Shown: positions 16,941-24,762 of the stretch, piece after piece
How the letters are laid out: every line of letters starts with the position of its first letter
Position numbering within the stretch: position 1 is the stretch's first letter
NCBI GenBank assembly: GCA_016713135.1
Contig: JADJPR010000020.1
Location: 124,001-188,000 of the forward strand
Length of the DNA stretch: 64,000 bases
Reading direction: 5' to 3'
DNA from: Rhodanobacteraceae bacterium
GTDB lineage: Bacteria > Pseudomonadota > Gammaproteobacteria > Xanthomonadales > SZUA-5
Translations under genes and position numbers: made by a program
Notes under the pieces: model-generated
What the model saw: the letters and a program-made list of their open reading frames with translations, nothing else
Databases searched by the model: none
What the model was told of the DNA's origin: nothing

Positions 16941-18116
16941 ATGCGCTCGGCGCTGCTCGCGATCCTGCTGTCGGTCGGTCTGTCGGTCCTGGCGCAGGAG
17001 ACAGCCGCCCCCGTGGCAGCGAGCACGCCGACGTCAGCCGACGCGGACGAGGCCAACCTGGTTGCGCGCCTGGCCAAGGTGCGCGAGGACCTGGCAGCCG
17101 CCGAGCGCACTCGTGGCGAGCGCGAGACGGCGGTGAATCGCTCGCTCACGGAACTGCGCAAGGTCGAGAACCAGATCGCCGAGCGCAACCGTACGCTGCG
17201 CCAGTTGGCCGATGAGGCCGCCGCGCTGGAAGCGAAGCTGACCGAGCTGATCGCCGAGCGCGCCAGCCAGGAGACCCAGCTGTCGGCGCAGAAGGAATCG
17301 CTCGCGGCCCTGCTGCGCTCGACCTACGCGCTGGGGCGGCTGGACACCCTGAAACTGGTACTGGCACAGGACCAGTTGGCCGACACCGGGCGCCTGCTGG
17401 CCTACCAGGCGCAATTGCAGCAGGTACGCCTGTCGCGCATCGGCCTGGTGCGCGACCTGCTCAAGTCACTGGATGCGCTCAAGCTGGAGACCGAGACCGC
17501 GCGCGCCGAACTGGACACCGTGCGCGCGGCCGAAGCGGAGAACCTGGCGGCGCTGCAGGAGGAGCGCCGGCGCAAGGCGAATGTGCTGGCGCAGCTGAAG
17601 ACCGCGCTGGCGCAGGCCGAAGCCCAGGTGGAGGCGCTCGACAGCGACCGCAGCGACATCGAAGGCCTGCTGGCCCAGTTGCGCGACGTGATCGGCGACG
17701 TACCCGCGCTGCTGCCGGAAGATCGACCCTTCGCCGAGCTCAAGGGCCGGCTGCCGCGACCACTGTCGGGCAAGGTGCTGGTGGGTTTCGGCCAGGAGCA
17801 CCTCGGCCGCGCCAGCGCTGGGGTGCGCATCGAAGCCGCGCGCGGCGCCCAGATCCGCGCCGTCGCCCGCGGGCGCGTCGCCTTCGCCGACTGGCTGCGC
17901 GGCTACGGCCTGCTCCTGATCCTCGACCATGGCGACGGCTACATGAGCCTGTACGGCCGCTGCGAGTCGCTGCTCGCGGCCGAGGGCGAATGGGTCGAAG
18001 CCAACGCCGCCATCGCCCTGGCCGGCGACTCCGGCGGCGCCAGCGCCACCGGCTTGTATTTCGAACTCCGCCACCGCGGCCAGGCGCTGGATCCGGCCGG
18101 GTGGTGGGGCCGGTGA
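16941..18116 (+). CDS. envC: EnvC-type murein hydrolase activator
   Basis: This periplasmic protein is expected to activate amidases at the septum during cell division. It has a signal peptide (~1-18). A long coiled coil (~30-250) is rich in Ala, Glu, Leu and Arg. A C-terminal LytM/M23-like domain follows (~285-390), with LILDHGDGYMSLYGRCESL. The catalytic zinc ligands of active M23 peptidases are not preserved: the usual HxH site is replaced by ELRHRG and the YxHL site by YGRCESL. This is typical of non-enzymatic activators. The gene lies three bases after gpmI and before the S41 protease. Confidence 0.9.
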   Translation: MRSALLAILLSVGLSVLAQETAAPVAASTPTSADADEANLVARLAKVREDLAAAERTRGERETAVNRSLTELRKVENQIAERNRTLRQLADEAAALEAKLTELIAERASQETQLSAQKESLAALLRSTYALGRLDTLKLVLAQDQLADTGRLLAYQAQLQQVRLSRIGLVRDLLKSLDALKLETETARAELDTVRAAEAENLAALQEERRRKANVLAQLKTALAQAEAQVEALDSDRSDIEGLLAQLRDVIGDVPALLPEDRPFAELKGRLPRPLSGKVLVGFGQEHLGRASAGVRIEAARGAQIRAVARGRVAFADWLRGYGLLLILDHGDGYMSLYGRCESLLAAEGEWVEANAAIALAGDSGGASATGLYFELRHRGQALDPAGWWGR

Positions 18117-18123
18117 ATCAGGC

Positions 18124-18258
18124 CGGTTGTGGGTTGTGGGTTGTGGGCGGCAAGTGCCGGCAAGCCGAGGCTCTGCTGCTTCAACGCCCCGGGATCTCCA
18201 ACAGGCTGGCCACGTGCGGGCTCTGCCGCCCACAACCCAGAACTCACAACCCACAACC
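18124..18258. repeat. Inverted-repeat element with TGGGTTG 7-mer arms
   Basis: The left arm (18124-18152) has about three and a half 7-base units of GGGTTGT, ending TGTGGGCGGCAA. The right arm (18224-18258) starts TGCCGCCCACAACCC and continues with the inverse units. A related copy lies at 37611-37798, where the arm-core junctions are nearly the same while the inner sequence differs. Confidence 0.8.
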
Positions 18259-18339
18259 TCCGCCCGAAACTCACGACTCCGCGGTCCGTGACCTTTTCGC
18301 CGATACTCCCGCCATCCGCACGCCCGACCGACACCGCCC

Positions 18340-19686
18340 ATGATGCCGCCACGCAAGCTGCTGGTCCTTGCCCTTGCCCTGCTCTGCCCGGGGCTGGTTG
18401 CTGCGGCTGAGCCGCCGGCTGCCGCGGCGCCGCCGCAGGCCGAATCCGCGCCTCCCGCCGCGGACAAGGTGGCGGAAACGGCCGCCGACGACGAGGTCAG
18501 TGTCGAGGACATCCGGGTGTTCACCGCGGTGTTCCGCGAGGTGCAGCGCTCCTATGTGGAGCCGGTCAGTGCCGAGCAGTTGATGAAATCGGCCATCCGC
18601 GGGCTGCTGCTGGACCTGGACCCGCACAGCGCCTACTTGCGCAAGGACGACCTGCAGGCGCTGACCGACGACACCAGCGGCCGTTACGGCGGGCTCGGTA
18701 TCGAAGTCCAGGTGCGCGCCGGCGTGCTCACCGTGATCGCGCCGATCGACGACACTCCGGCCGCGCGCGCCGGGATCCAGCCGGGCGATGTGATCAGCCG
18801 CATCGACGGAATCCCGGTCGAGAGCGAGAACGCGGACGTGGCGATCGACCGCATGCGCGGCGAGGCGGGAACCGAGGTCAAGATCACCGTGATACGCGCC
18901 GGCCAGCCGGCCTTCGACCTGACCCTGGTGCGCGAGGTGATCGATGTCACGGCGGTGCGCGGGCGCCTGCTTGCGCCGGGCTTCGGCTACGTGCGCATCG
19001 CCGCTTTCCAGACCAACACCGCAGAGGAGCTCGCCAAGCGCATCGCCGCGCTGATCGAACCCGGCAAGCCGCTGGATGGGCTGGTGCTGGACCTGCGCAG
19101 CAATCCGGGCGGACTGCTGGACGCTGCGGTCGACGTCAGCGATTTGTTCCTCGACACTGGAGTGATCGTCAGCACCAAGGGCCGCGTGGCGCTGTCCAGC
19201 GCCGAATTCGAGGCCCAGCCCGGCGACGTGCTCAAGGGCGCGCCGCTGGTGGTGCTGGTCGACGGGGGTTCGGCCTCGGCCAGTGAGATCGTCGCCGGCG
19301 CGCTGCAGGACCGCCGTCGGGCGCTGATCCTGGGCCAGCGCACCTTCGGCAAGGGTTCAGTGCAATCGGTCCTGCCGCTCGCCAGCGGAGAGGCGATCAA
19401 GCTGACCACCGCGCTTTACTACACTCCGAGCGGCCGCTCGATCCAGGCCGAGGGCATCGAGCCCGACGTCCTGCTGCAGGCTGCCGAACTGCGCCCGCTC
19501 GGCGACACCGAGCGCGTCTCCGAAGCCGACCTGCCCGGCCACCTCGGCAACGGCAACGGCGACAACGCCGAGCCCGAATCGGAGGCAACCACCGCCGTCG
19601 TCCCCGCCAGCGACCCCAAGCGCGACTTCGTCCTGAGCGAAGCGCTGAACATCCTGCGCGCGCTGGCGCGCTGGGGGGCCCGGTGA
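18340..19686 (+). CDS. S41 carboxy-terminal processing peptidase with PDZ domain
   Basis: This is a periplasmic Ser/Lys protease of the CtpA/Prc family, 448 residues with a signal peptide (~1-25). A PDZ domain follows (~110-200, with GGLGIEVQV and AARAGIQPGDVI). The catalytic S41 domain contains Ser313 in GGSASASEI and Lys338 in TFGKGSVQS, with the 25-residue spacing known for the family. A low-complexity acidic and Gly/Asn stretch (~395-425) precedes the end. It follows envC, from which it is separated by a repeat element, and it may help to control envelope hydrolases. Confidence 0.93.
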   Translation: MMPPRKLLVLALALLCPGLVAAAEPPAAAAPPQAESAPPAADKVAETAADDEVSVEDIRVFTAVFREVQRSYVEPVSAEQLMKSAIRGLLLDLDPHSAYLRKDDLQALTDDTSGRYGGLGIEVQVRAGVLTVIAPIDDTPAARAGIQPGDVISRIDGIPVESENADVAIDRMRGEAGTEVKITVIRAGQPAFDLTLVREVIDVTAVRGRLLAPGFGYVRIAAFQTNTAEELAKRIAALIEPGKPLDGLVLDLRSNPGGLLDAAVDVSDLFLDTGVIVSTKGRVALSSAEFEAQPGDVLKGAPLVVLVDGGSASASEIVAGALQDRRRALILGQRTFGKGSVQSVLPLASGEAIKLTTALYYTPSGRSIQAEGIEPDVLLQAAELRPLGDTERVSEADLPGHLGNGNGDNAEPESEATTAVVPASDPKRDFVLSEALNILRALARWGAR

Positions 19687-19692
19687 AGCTGC

Positions 19693-19860
19693 AAGTGGTG
19701 AGTGGTGAGTGGTGAGTAGTGAGTAGTGAGTAAAGGCCGGAGTTTCCTCGCGGTTCGACGGACAATTTTCTGCAGTCGACTGTCCTGGCGAGGAAAAGCG
19801 AGAAACACCGGGTGCTACTCACTACTCACCACTCACCGCTTCAGCACTCACCGCTTCACC
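19693..19860. repeat. Inverted-repeat element with GTGAGTG/GTGAGTA 7-mer arms
   Basis: The left arm has five consecutive 7-mers of GTGAGTG or GTGAGTA type, ending near 19733. The right arm (from about 19814) carries the inverse CACTCAC-type units. Inside is a second inverted repeat, TTTCCTCGC (19743-19751) with GCGAGGAAA (19788-19796). The element fills the gap between the convergent S41 protease and DUF1820 genes and slightly overlaps the DUF1820 3' end. Confidence 0.8.
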
Positions 19861-20168
19861 GGCGGCATCGGCAGAGGCACGATCTTCTCGCCGCTGGCGC
19901 CGTCGCGGATCGCGGCCGCGCCGCGCTGGGCGACTTCCTCGATGCGCACGATGCTCTGCATCGGCAAATGGAGCACGCAAGTGTCGGCGAACTCCTCGCG
20001 CAGACGTTCCTCCGTCGGATCCACCAGCACGCCCTCGCGCGTGCCGAACTCCAGCCCCGACACGCAGGTGAAACCCCACAGGTCGCTGCTGGTCACGGTG
20101 CGGGCGTAAAGCTCGTACACCTTGCCCTGGTTGTGGAAGACGATCTTGTAAAGCTTGCGCGCAGGCAT
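19848..20168 (-). CDS. DUF1820 family protein
   Basis: This is a 106-residue cytoplasmic protein of unknown function. It matches the DUF1820 pattern, with KLYKIVFHNQGKVYELYARTV near the start and DPTEERLREEF in the middle. The start at 20168 (MPARKLYK) is preferred, because the 27 upstream in-frame codons read through the AAAAGTG repeat element. It is the last gene of the minus-strand group but is separated from the rhomboid gene by that repeat. Confidence 0.85.
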   Translation of the reverse strand: MPARKLYKIVFHNQGKVYELYARTVTSSDLWGFTCVSGLEFGTREGVLVDPTEERLREEFADTCVLHLPMQSIVRIEEVAQRGAAAIRDGASGEKIVPLPMPPVKR

Positions 20169-20186
20169 AGGCAGCGAGGGAGACAG

Positions 20187-20270
20187 TAAAAGGTGAAAAG
20201 TGAAAAGTGAAAGGGAAGCAAGATTGCCGCATTCCGCTCTTCCTTTCACATTTTACTTTTCACTTTTCGC
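20187..20270. repeat. Inverted-repeat element with AAAAGTG 7-mer arms
   Basis: The left arm (20187-20213) has about three AAAAGTG units. The right arm (20242-20269) has the inverse CACTTTT-type units. The central spacer is about 28 bases. It lies between the rhomboid stop and the DUF1820 start, so it also forms part of the DUF1820 upstream region. Confidence 0.8.
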
Positions 20271-20278
20271 TGCTCTCC

Positions 20279-20953
20279 TCACACCATCCGCGCATCGCGC
20301 CGATACAACCACGGGCGCAGGGTCAAGGCCAGGAACAGGCCGTTGGCGAAACCGAACACATGCGCCCACCAGGCGATCGCGCCGGAGCGCGAACCCAGGG
20401 TTTCGAGCACCTGGAACAACAGCCAGATGCCGATCAAGTGGATCGCCGGCACGCGCACCAGCTGGAAATACAGGCCGAGCGGCAAGATGACGCCGAGGTG
20501 GGAGGTGGGAAACAGCAACACGTAGGCGCCGATCAGTGCCGACACCGCGCCGCTGGAACCGATGATTGGCGCATTGGTGAGCGGCGCCATCAGCGCGGCG
20601 AACAGGTTTGCGGCGGCGCCGGCGACCAGGAACAGCACCAGCATCCGCCACGAGCCCAGGGTGCGCTCGACGCCGGCGCCGAACAGGCCGAGGAACAGCA
20701 GGTTGCCGAACAGATGGGTCCAGTCCGCGTGCACGAACAGCGCGCTGAACAGGCGCAGGCCCGGCCCGCCGAAAAGTGCGCTGAAATCCAGGCGCAACTC
20801 GGCCGGCACCGTGCCCCAGCTCTGCAGCAGCGCGTAGCGCTCGGGCGCAGCCAGCAGGGCCTGCCAGACGGCGATCGTCAGGCACACCAGCACCAGCAAT
20901 GGCGTCGCCCAGCGCCAGCGCCGCCGGCGCTTCTCGTCGACGCGGACGAACAT
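20279..20953 (-). CDS. Rhomboid-family intramembrane serine protease
   Basis: This is a 224-residue inner-membrane protease with six hydrophobic segments. The active-site Ser134 lies in the GxSG motif GSSG (GSSGAVSALIGAY). The partner His198 lies in AWWAHVFGFANG. The conserved first loop HADWTHLFGNLLFLGLFG is present. It starts three bases after gspB and is probably in the same operon as gspA-gspB. Rhomboid-type enzymes in other bacteria (rhombosortases) process secretion-pathway substrates, but this protein looks like a general rhomboid, so such a role is only a possibility. Confidence 0.88.
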   Translation of the reverse strand: MFVRVDEKRRRRWRWATPLLVLVCLTIAVWQALLAAPERYALLQSWGTVPAELRLDFSALFGGPGLRLFSALFVHADWTHLFGNLLFLGLFGAGVERTLGSWRMLVLFLVAGAAANLFAALMAPLTNAPIIGSSGAVSALIGAYVLLFPTSHLGVILPLGLYFQLVRVPAIHLIGIWLLFQVLETLGSRSGAIAWWAHVFGFANGLFLALTLRPWLYRRDARMV

Positions 20954-20956
20954 GGC

Positions 20957-21907
20957 TCAGAAGGTCTGGCGCGGCAGCAGGAAACGCTGCCCGCGGAACT
21001 CCAGCACGGCGCCGTCGGCAACGATGTCCAGCAGGCTCAGTTCCGGGCCCGGCGCAGGCGATTGCACCGTGTAGCGCTTGCCATTGAGGACGATGAAGCG
21101 CTCCTCCGCGATCGGGCTGTACACATGCATGGTGAGGTTGAGCTTCGGCAGTTCCTTGCGCGTGGCGTAAGGCAACTGGTAGATGTCCGGCAATTTCTCT
21201 TCCGGCTTCGCGGGCGCAAGCACCTGAGGATCGACCATCGCCACCTCGGGCGCCGTGATCTCCATCGGGCTGGCGTCCGTTCCTGCCGCGGCCGGTGGCG
21301 CCGGATCCACCGTCTGCGGCTTTTCTCCGGCGGCCTGATCTCCCGCTTCCGCGACTACTGGAGCTGAAACCGGCGGTGCCGGCGGTTCGGGCGGGGTCAC
21401 GGTTGGCGTCACCGGATCGGCGGCAACCGTCGTTGGCGGAGCTATCGGAACCGCGCTTGGCGTGAACAAGGCTGCCCGTTGCGGAACGGGCAATCCACCA
21501 CCGCTGACGCTGACCCCGCCATCCCTGCCGGATACGCCGCCAAGCGAGTTCGTCGGGGTCCCGGCGAAGTCTGCGGGCGCCTCGGGTACGGCCGCATCAG
21601 CGGCGGCGAGCATCGGCTCGGCGGAAGCGGGCAAGGTTGGAGCCGTCGACGGGTCTCCGGGCGCCGCGGTGGGCACTCCAGCCAACGGCGGCAGCGCGCC
21701 CGCATCAACATCGCCCGCATCGCGCCCACGGCCCATCCACATCCAGCCTCCGGCCAGTCCGGCAGCGAGCAACACGGCGCCCGCGCCGGCAGCCCATGGC
21801 GCGCGCCGCGCCCGCCGCGGGGTGGCATAAGGCATGTGCAGCGTCGGCGGAAGGCCGCGGCGACGCTCGGCTTCCGACTTCTTCAGCGCATCCAGGATCA
21901 GTGACAT
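20957..21907 (-). CDS. gspB: General secretion pathway protein B
   Basis: This is a 316-residue inner-membrane protein that works with GspA to place the type II secretion secretin through the peptidoglycan. The N-terminus MSLILDALKKSEAERRRG is the family signature. One transmembrane helix (~37-58) follows. A long Pro/Ala/Val-rich linker precedes a C-terminal T2SSB domain (~240-316, with LPKLNLTMHVYSP and RFIVLNGKRY). It lies three bases after gspA. Confidence 0.92.
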   Translation of the reverse strand: MSLILDALKKSEAERRRGLPPTLHMPYATPRRARRAPWAAGAGAVLLAAGLAGGWMWMGRGRDAGDVDAGALPPLAGVPTAAPGDPSTAPTLPASAEPMLAAADAAVPEAPADFAGTPTNSLGGVSGRDGGVSVSGGGLPVPQRAALFTPSAVPIAPPTTVAADPVTPTVTPPEPPAPPVSAPVVAEAGDQAAGEKPQTVDPAPPAAAGTDASPMEITAPEVAMVDPQVLAPAKPEEKLPDIYQLPYATRKELPKLNLTMHVYSPIAEERFIVLNGKRYTVQSPAPGPELSLLDIVADGAVLEFRGQRFLLPRQTF

Positions 21908-21910
21908 GCA

Positions 21911-23521
21911 TCAACCTCGGGGTAGTTCGAGGCGCGCAAGTCGCGGGCCTGCGACATCGTAACTGGCCAAAGCCATCTGCGTCTCGGGGCCGGCAATGCC
22001 GTCCGCAATCAATCCAAGCCGGATCTGCAGGCGCCGCAACCGGCGTTCGAGTTCGCCATCGAACTCGTCTCCCTGCAATACGGGTCCTTCCAGGCCTTCC
22101 TCGACCTCGGCGAGCGCCAGTCGTTCACGCAGCCAGGTGACACCGAGGCCGCGATCGCCTTTGCGCAGTGTGCCCGGCACCTGCGCCGGGGCCCGCCACA
22201 GGGCGCGATAGTCGCCCAGCCAGTGTAGTTCGATCAAGGCGCGGGGCAAGGTGAGCGATTCGCCGTGAATCTCGATCTGCGCGCGCTGGTCGTCGATGCC
22301 GAGCAGCAGCGCCGAGACGAAACCGCGTTCGCTGCGCAGACGCAGGATCACCGGGCGCCTGAGCGCGCCCAGACGTCCGAGCGGTCCGGAAGCGCGCAGG
22401 CAATTGACGTCGGCCACGATCCGGCCCTCGCACTCGCCCAGCTTCGCCAGCTGCTCGGGCGTGGCCGGCCAAGCCCACAGCGCCGCCAGACGCGACCAGG
22501 CCGCAGTCTCGTCCATCTCGGGCTGCGCCAGCAGCCGGCGCAGGGCGGCATCCGGCGCCTCGGCGGGCATCGCCGGTGCGGCCGCCGCGATCGCCTGCGC
22601 CGCCGGTTCCGGCGCGCGCGGCCAGCGCCAGGCAGCCAGGGACAGCGCCACCAGCACGAGCACCGCCGCCACGCTGAGCCACAGCTTGCGCTGGCGGCGC
22701 GATCCGCCGAGCAGCGCTTCGTCGGCGGCTTCGTCGACCACCCGCTCGTTGATGCTGTCGAGTGAGCGCGCATAGCCGGCCACCAGCGCGCGGTCGGCAA
22801 TCACGTTGATCAATCGCGGCACCCCACCCGAGCGCTTGTGCAGCGTGCGCAGCGCCAGACGGGTGAACGGCAGGCGTTCGCTGCCGGCCACATGCAGGCG
22901 GTGGCGGACGTAGGTCTCGGTTTCGTCGGCATCCAGCGGCGTCAGGTGGTAACGCGCCGTGATCCGCTGCGCCAGTTGACGCAGGTCCGGACGGTCGAGC
23001 AGATCGCGCAGCTCCGGCTGCCCGAGCAGGATGATCTGCATCAGCTTCTGCGTCGCGGTTTCCAGGTTGGTCAGCAGGCGCACCTGCTCCAGTGATTCGA
23101 CCGAGAGGTTCTGCGCCTCGTCGATGATCACGACCACGCGCTCGCCGTCAGCATGCGCCTGCAGCAGGAAGGCATTCAGGCGATCGGTCAGATCCTTGAT
23201 GCTGTCGCGCGCGTCGCTGATGTCGACATGCAGTTCCTCGCAGATCGTCTGCAACAGCTCGATCGGGTTCAGCAGCGGATTCAGCAACAGCGCGACCCGG
23301 GTCTTCTCCGGCAACTGCTCCAGCAGCAGGCGGCACAGCGTGGTCTTGCCGGTGCCGATCTCGCCCGTGAGCTGGACGAAGCCGCCCGACCCGCCCTGGC
23401 CGACGCCATACAGCAGGTGCGCGAGCCCATCCCGGTGGCGCTCGCTGAGGTAGACGAAGCGCGGATCCGGAGTGATCGAGAAGGGCGCCTCGGAGAGGCC
23501 GTAGAAATCGAGGTACATCAC
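21911..23521 (-). CDS. gspA: GspA/ExeA-type AAA ATPase with peptidoglycan-binding end
   Basis: This is a 536-residue ATPase. Walker A is GEIGTGKTT at 53-61 and Walker B is VVVIIDE at about 129-135. A transmembrane helix (~279-298) separates the cytoplasmic ATPase from a periplasmic part. The C-terminal part ends with a peptidoglycan-binding domain (YDxxLERRLRRLQIRLGL-like, ~475-515). With GspB it remodels the cell wall for type II secretin assembly. Two Met codons (23521 and 23518) compete for the start. It is divergent from the ECF sigma gene, 86 bases away. Confidence 0.92.
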   Translation of the reverse strand: MMYLDFYGLSEAPFSITPDPRFVYLSERHRDGLAHLLYGVGQGGSGGFVQLTGEIGTGKTTLCRLLLEQLPEKTRVALLLNPLLNPIELLQTICEELHVDISDARDSIKDLTDRLNAFLLQAHADGERVVVIIDEAQNLSVESLEQVRLLTNLETATQKLMQIILLGQPELRDLLDRPDLRQLAQRITARYHLTPLDADETETYVRHRLHVAGSERLPFTRLALRTLHKRSGGVPRLINVIADRALVAGYARSLDSINERVVDEAADEALLGGSRRQRKLWLSVAAVLVLVALSLAAWRWPRAPEPAAQAIAAAAPAMPAEAPDAALRRLLAQPEMDETAAWSRLAALWAWPATPEQLAKLGECEGRIVADVNCLRASGPLGRLGALRRPVILRLRSERGFVSALLLGIDDQRAQIEIHGESLTLPRALIELHWLGDYRALWRAPAQVPGTLRKGDRGLGVTWLRERLALAEVEEGLEGPVLQGDEFDGELERRLRRLQIRLGLIADGIAGPETQMALASYDVAGPRLARLELPRG

Positions 23522-23607
23522 TGCATTCTAGCGGGCATGCCGCTTCGACCGCAGCGCGCGGGGAAAGTTCGGCCCGCGGGCCCGGCGTCGCCCGTTATGC
23601 TGGCGGC

Positions 23608-24141
23608 ATGACCGGCCCGCCCTTCGATCGAGTCGCTGTCGAGCGCTGGCTGACCGAGTTCGGCCCGCGGCTGCGCGCCATCGTACGCAGCCGCTGTCCG
23701 CGCGAGGCAGGCATCGAACCGGAGGAAGTCGAGCAGGAAGTGCGCATCCGCGTATGGCAGGCGTTCCAGCGTGAGAATGCCATCGACCACCCTGCGTCCT
23801 ACCTGTACCGCGCGGCGATGAACGTCATCGTCGACCTGTTGCGGCGGCGCAAGGCGCGCCCGGATCGGGATGGTCAGACCCTGGACACGCTGGCACAGGA
23901 AGCACAGGAGGACGCCGGCCCTGCCGGCGCGGTGGCGGGCGAGCAGTTCGCCGCGGCGCTGCGCGCGGCGGTTCAGTCCCTGCCCGAGCGCCGGCGCCAG
24001 CCGGTGCAGCTGCACCTGCAGGGCTTCGGTTTCGCCGAGGTCGCGCAGCTGCTGCGGGTCTCCGATGCGACCGCGCGCAACCTGATCTACCGCGGGATGG
24101 ATGAACTGCGCGAACTCCTGCGCGAAGGAGGCTGGCCATGA
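23608..24141 (+). CDS. ECF-type RNA polymerase sigma factor
   Basis: This is a 177-residue alternative sigma factor. Region 2 is seen in EPEEVEQEVRIRVWQAFQ and HPASYLYRAAMNVIVDLLRRR. Region 4 with a helix-turn-helix is seen in FAEVAQLLRVSDATARNLIYRGM. Its stop overlaps the start of the next gene (ATGA). It leads a three-gene unit with a membrane anti-sigma protein and a TPR-CHAT protease. Self-activation of the operon is usual for such factors, but I did not find a convincing matching promoter. Confidence 0.9.
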   Translation: MTGPPFDRVAVERWLTEFGPRLRAIVRSRCPREAGIEPEEVEQEVRIRVWQAFQRENAIDHPASYLYRAAMNVIVDLLRRRKARPDRDGQTLDTLAQEAQEDAGPAGAVAGEQFAAALRAAVQSLPERRRQPVQLHLQGFGFAEVAQLLRVSDATARNLIYRGMDELRELLREGGWP

Positions 24142-24762
24142 ACGACGAGCAACTGCAGCTGGCCTGGCGACACTCCGGCGGGGCGCGCCTGGATCCTGAC
24201 GAGCTGGCGGCACTGCTGGACGGGAAACTGCCGGCGGAACGCCGCGCGGACCTGCTGGCGCTGGTGGCCAACGACGCCGACGCCGCACTGCAACTGCAGC
24301 TGGCGATGGACCTGCGGGCGGCCGCCGCCGCAGCCGTGGCGGTCGCGCCGGGCGTGCTGCCGCTGCCGGCGCGTCCGGTGCGGCGCCAGTTCGCGCCGTG
24401 GCTGCAGGCGCTCGCCGCCGGCCTGATGCTGGTGGTCGGCGCCGCGCTCTGGCTGCCACCGCCGGCGCCCGATGCGACGCGCGGCGCGCAGCCAGCGGAC
24501 CTCCCGGCCCCGGCGGATGCGGCCGTGCTGTCCGCGCCGCCCACGCAACTGCGCTGGCCCGCGCAGCCCGGTGTCGACCGTTACCGCGTGCGCCTGTACG
24601 ACGCCGAGGCCAGCGTGCTCTGGGAGCGCGCCGAGCTGGCGCAGGCGTTGTTGGTGCTCGACCCCGCGGCGCGAGCAACTGGTGCCCGGGCATTACTACT
24701 GGCGCGTCGAATGGTCCGAGGGCGCGGGCCTCGGCCCCTATCGTTTCGAGGTGCGCCCTTGA
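24138..24762 (+). CDS. Putative anti-sigma factor, single-pass membrane protein (one frameshift as read)
   Basis: This is predicted to hold the ECF sigma factor inactive. The N-terminal ~70 residues form a soluble zinc-less anti-sigma-like domain (LDPDELAALLDGKLPAERRA). One transmembrane helix (WLQALAAGLMLVVGAALWL) and a periplasmic part follow. After about base 24660 the natural sequence continues in another frame (REQLVPGHYYWRVEWSEG... to FEVRP), which reaches a stop at 24760-24762. Removing one G from GCGGCGCGAG joins the frames as LDPAREQ. The insert may be a sequencing error. The stop overlaps the TTG start of the CHAT gene. Confidence 0.7.
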
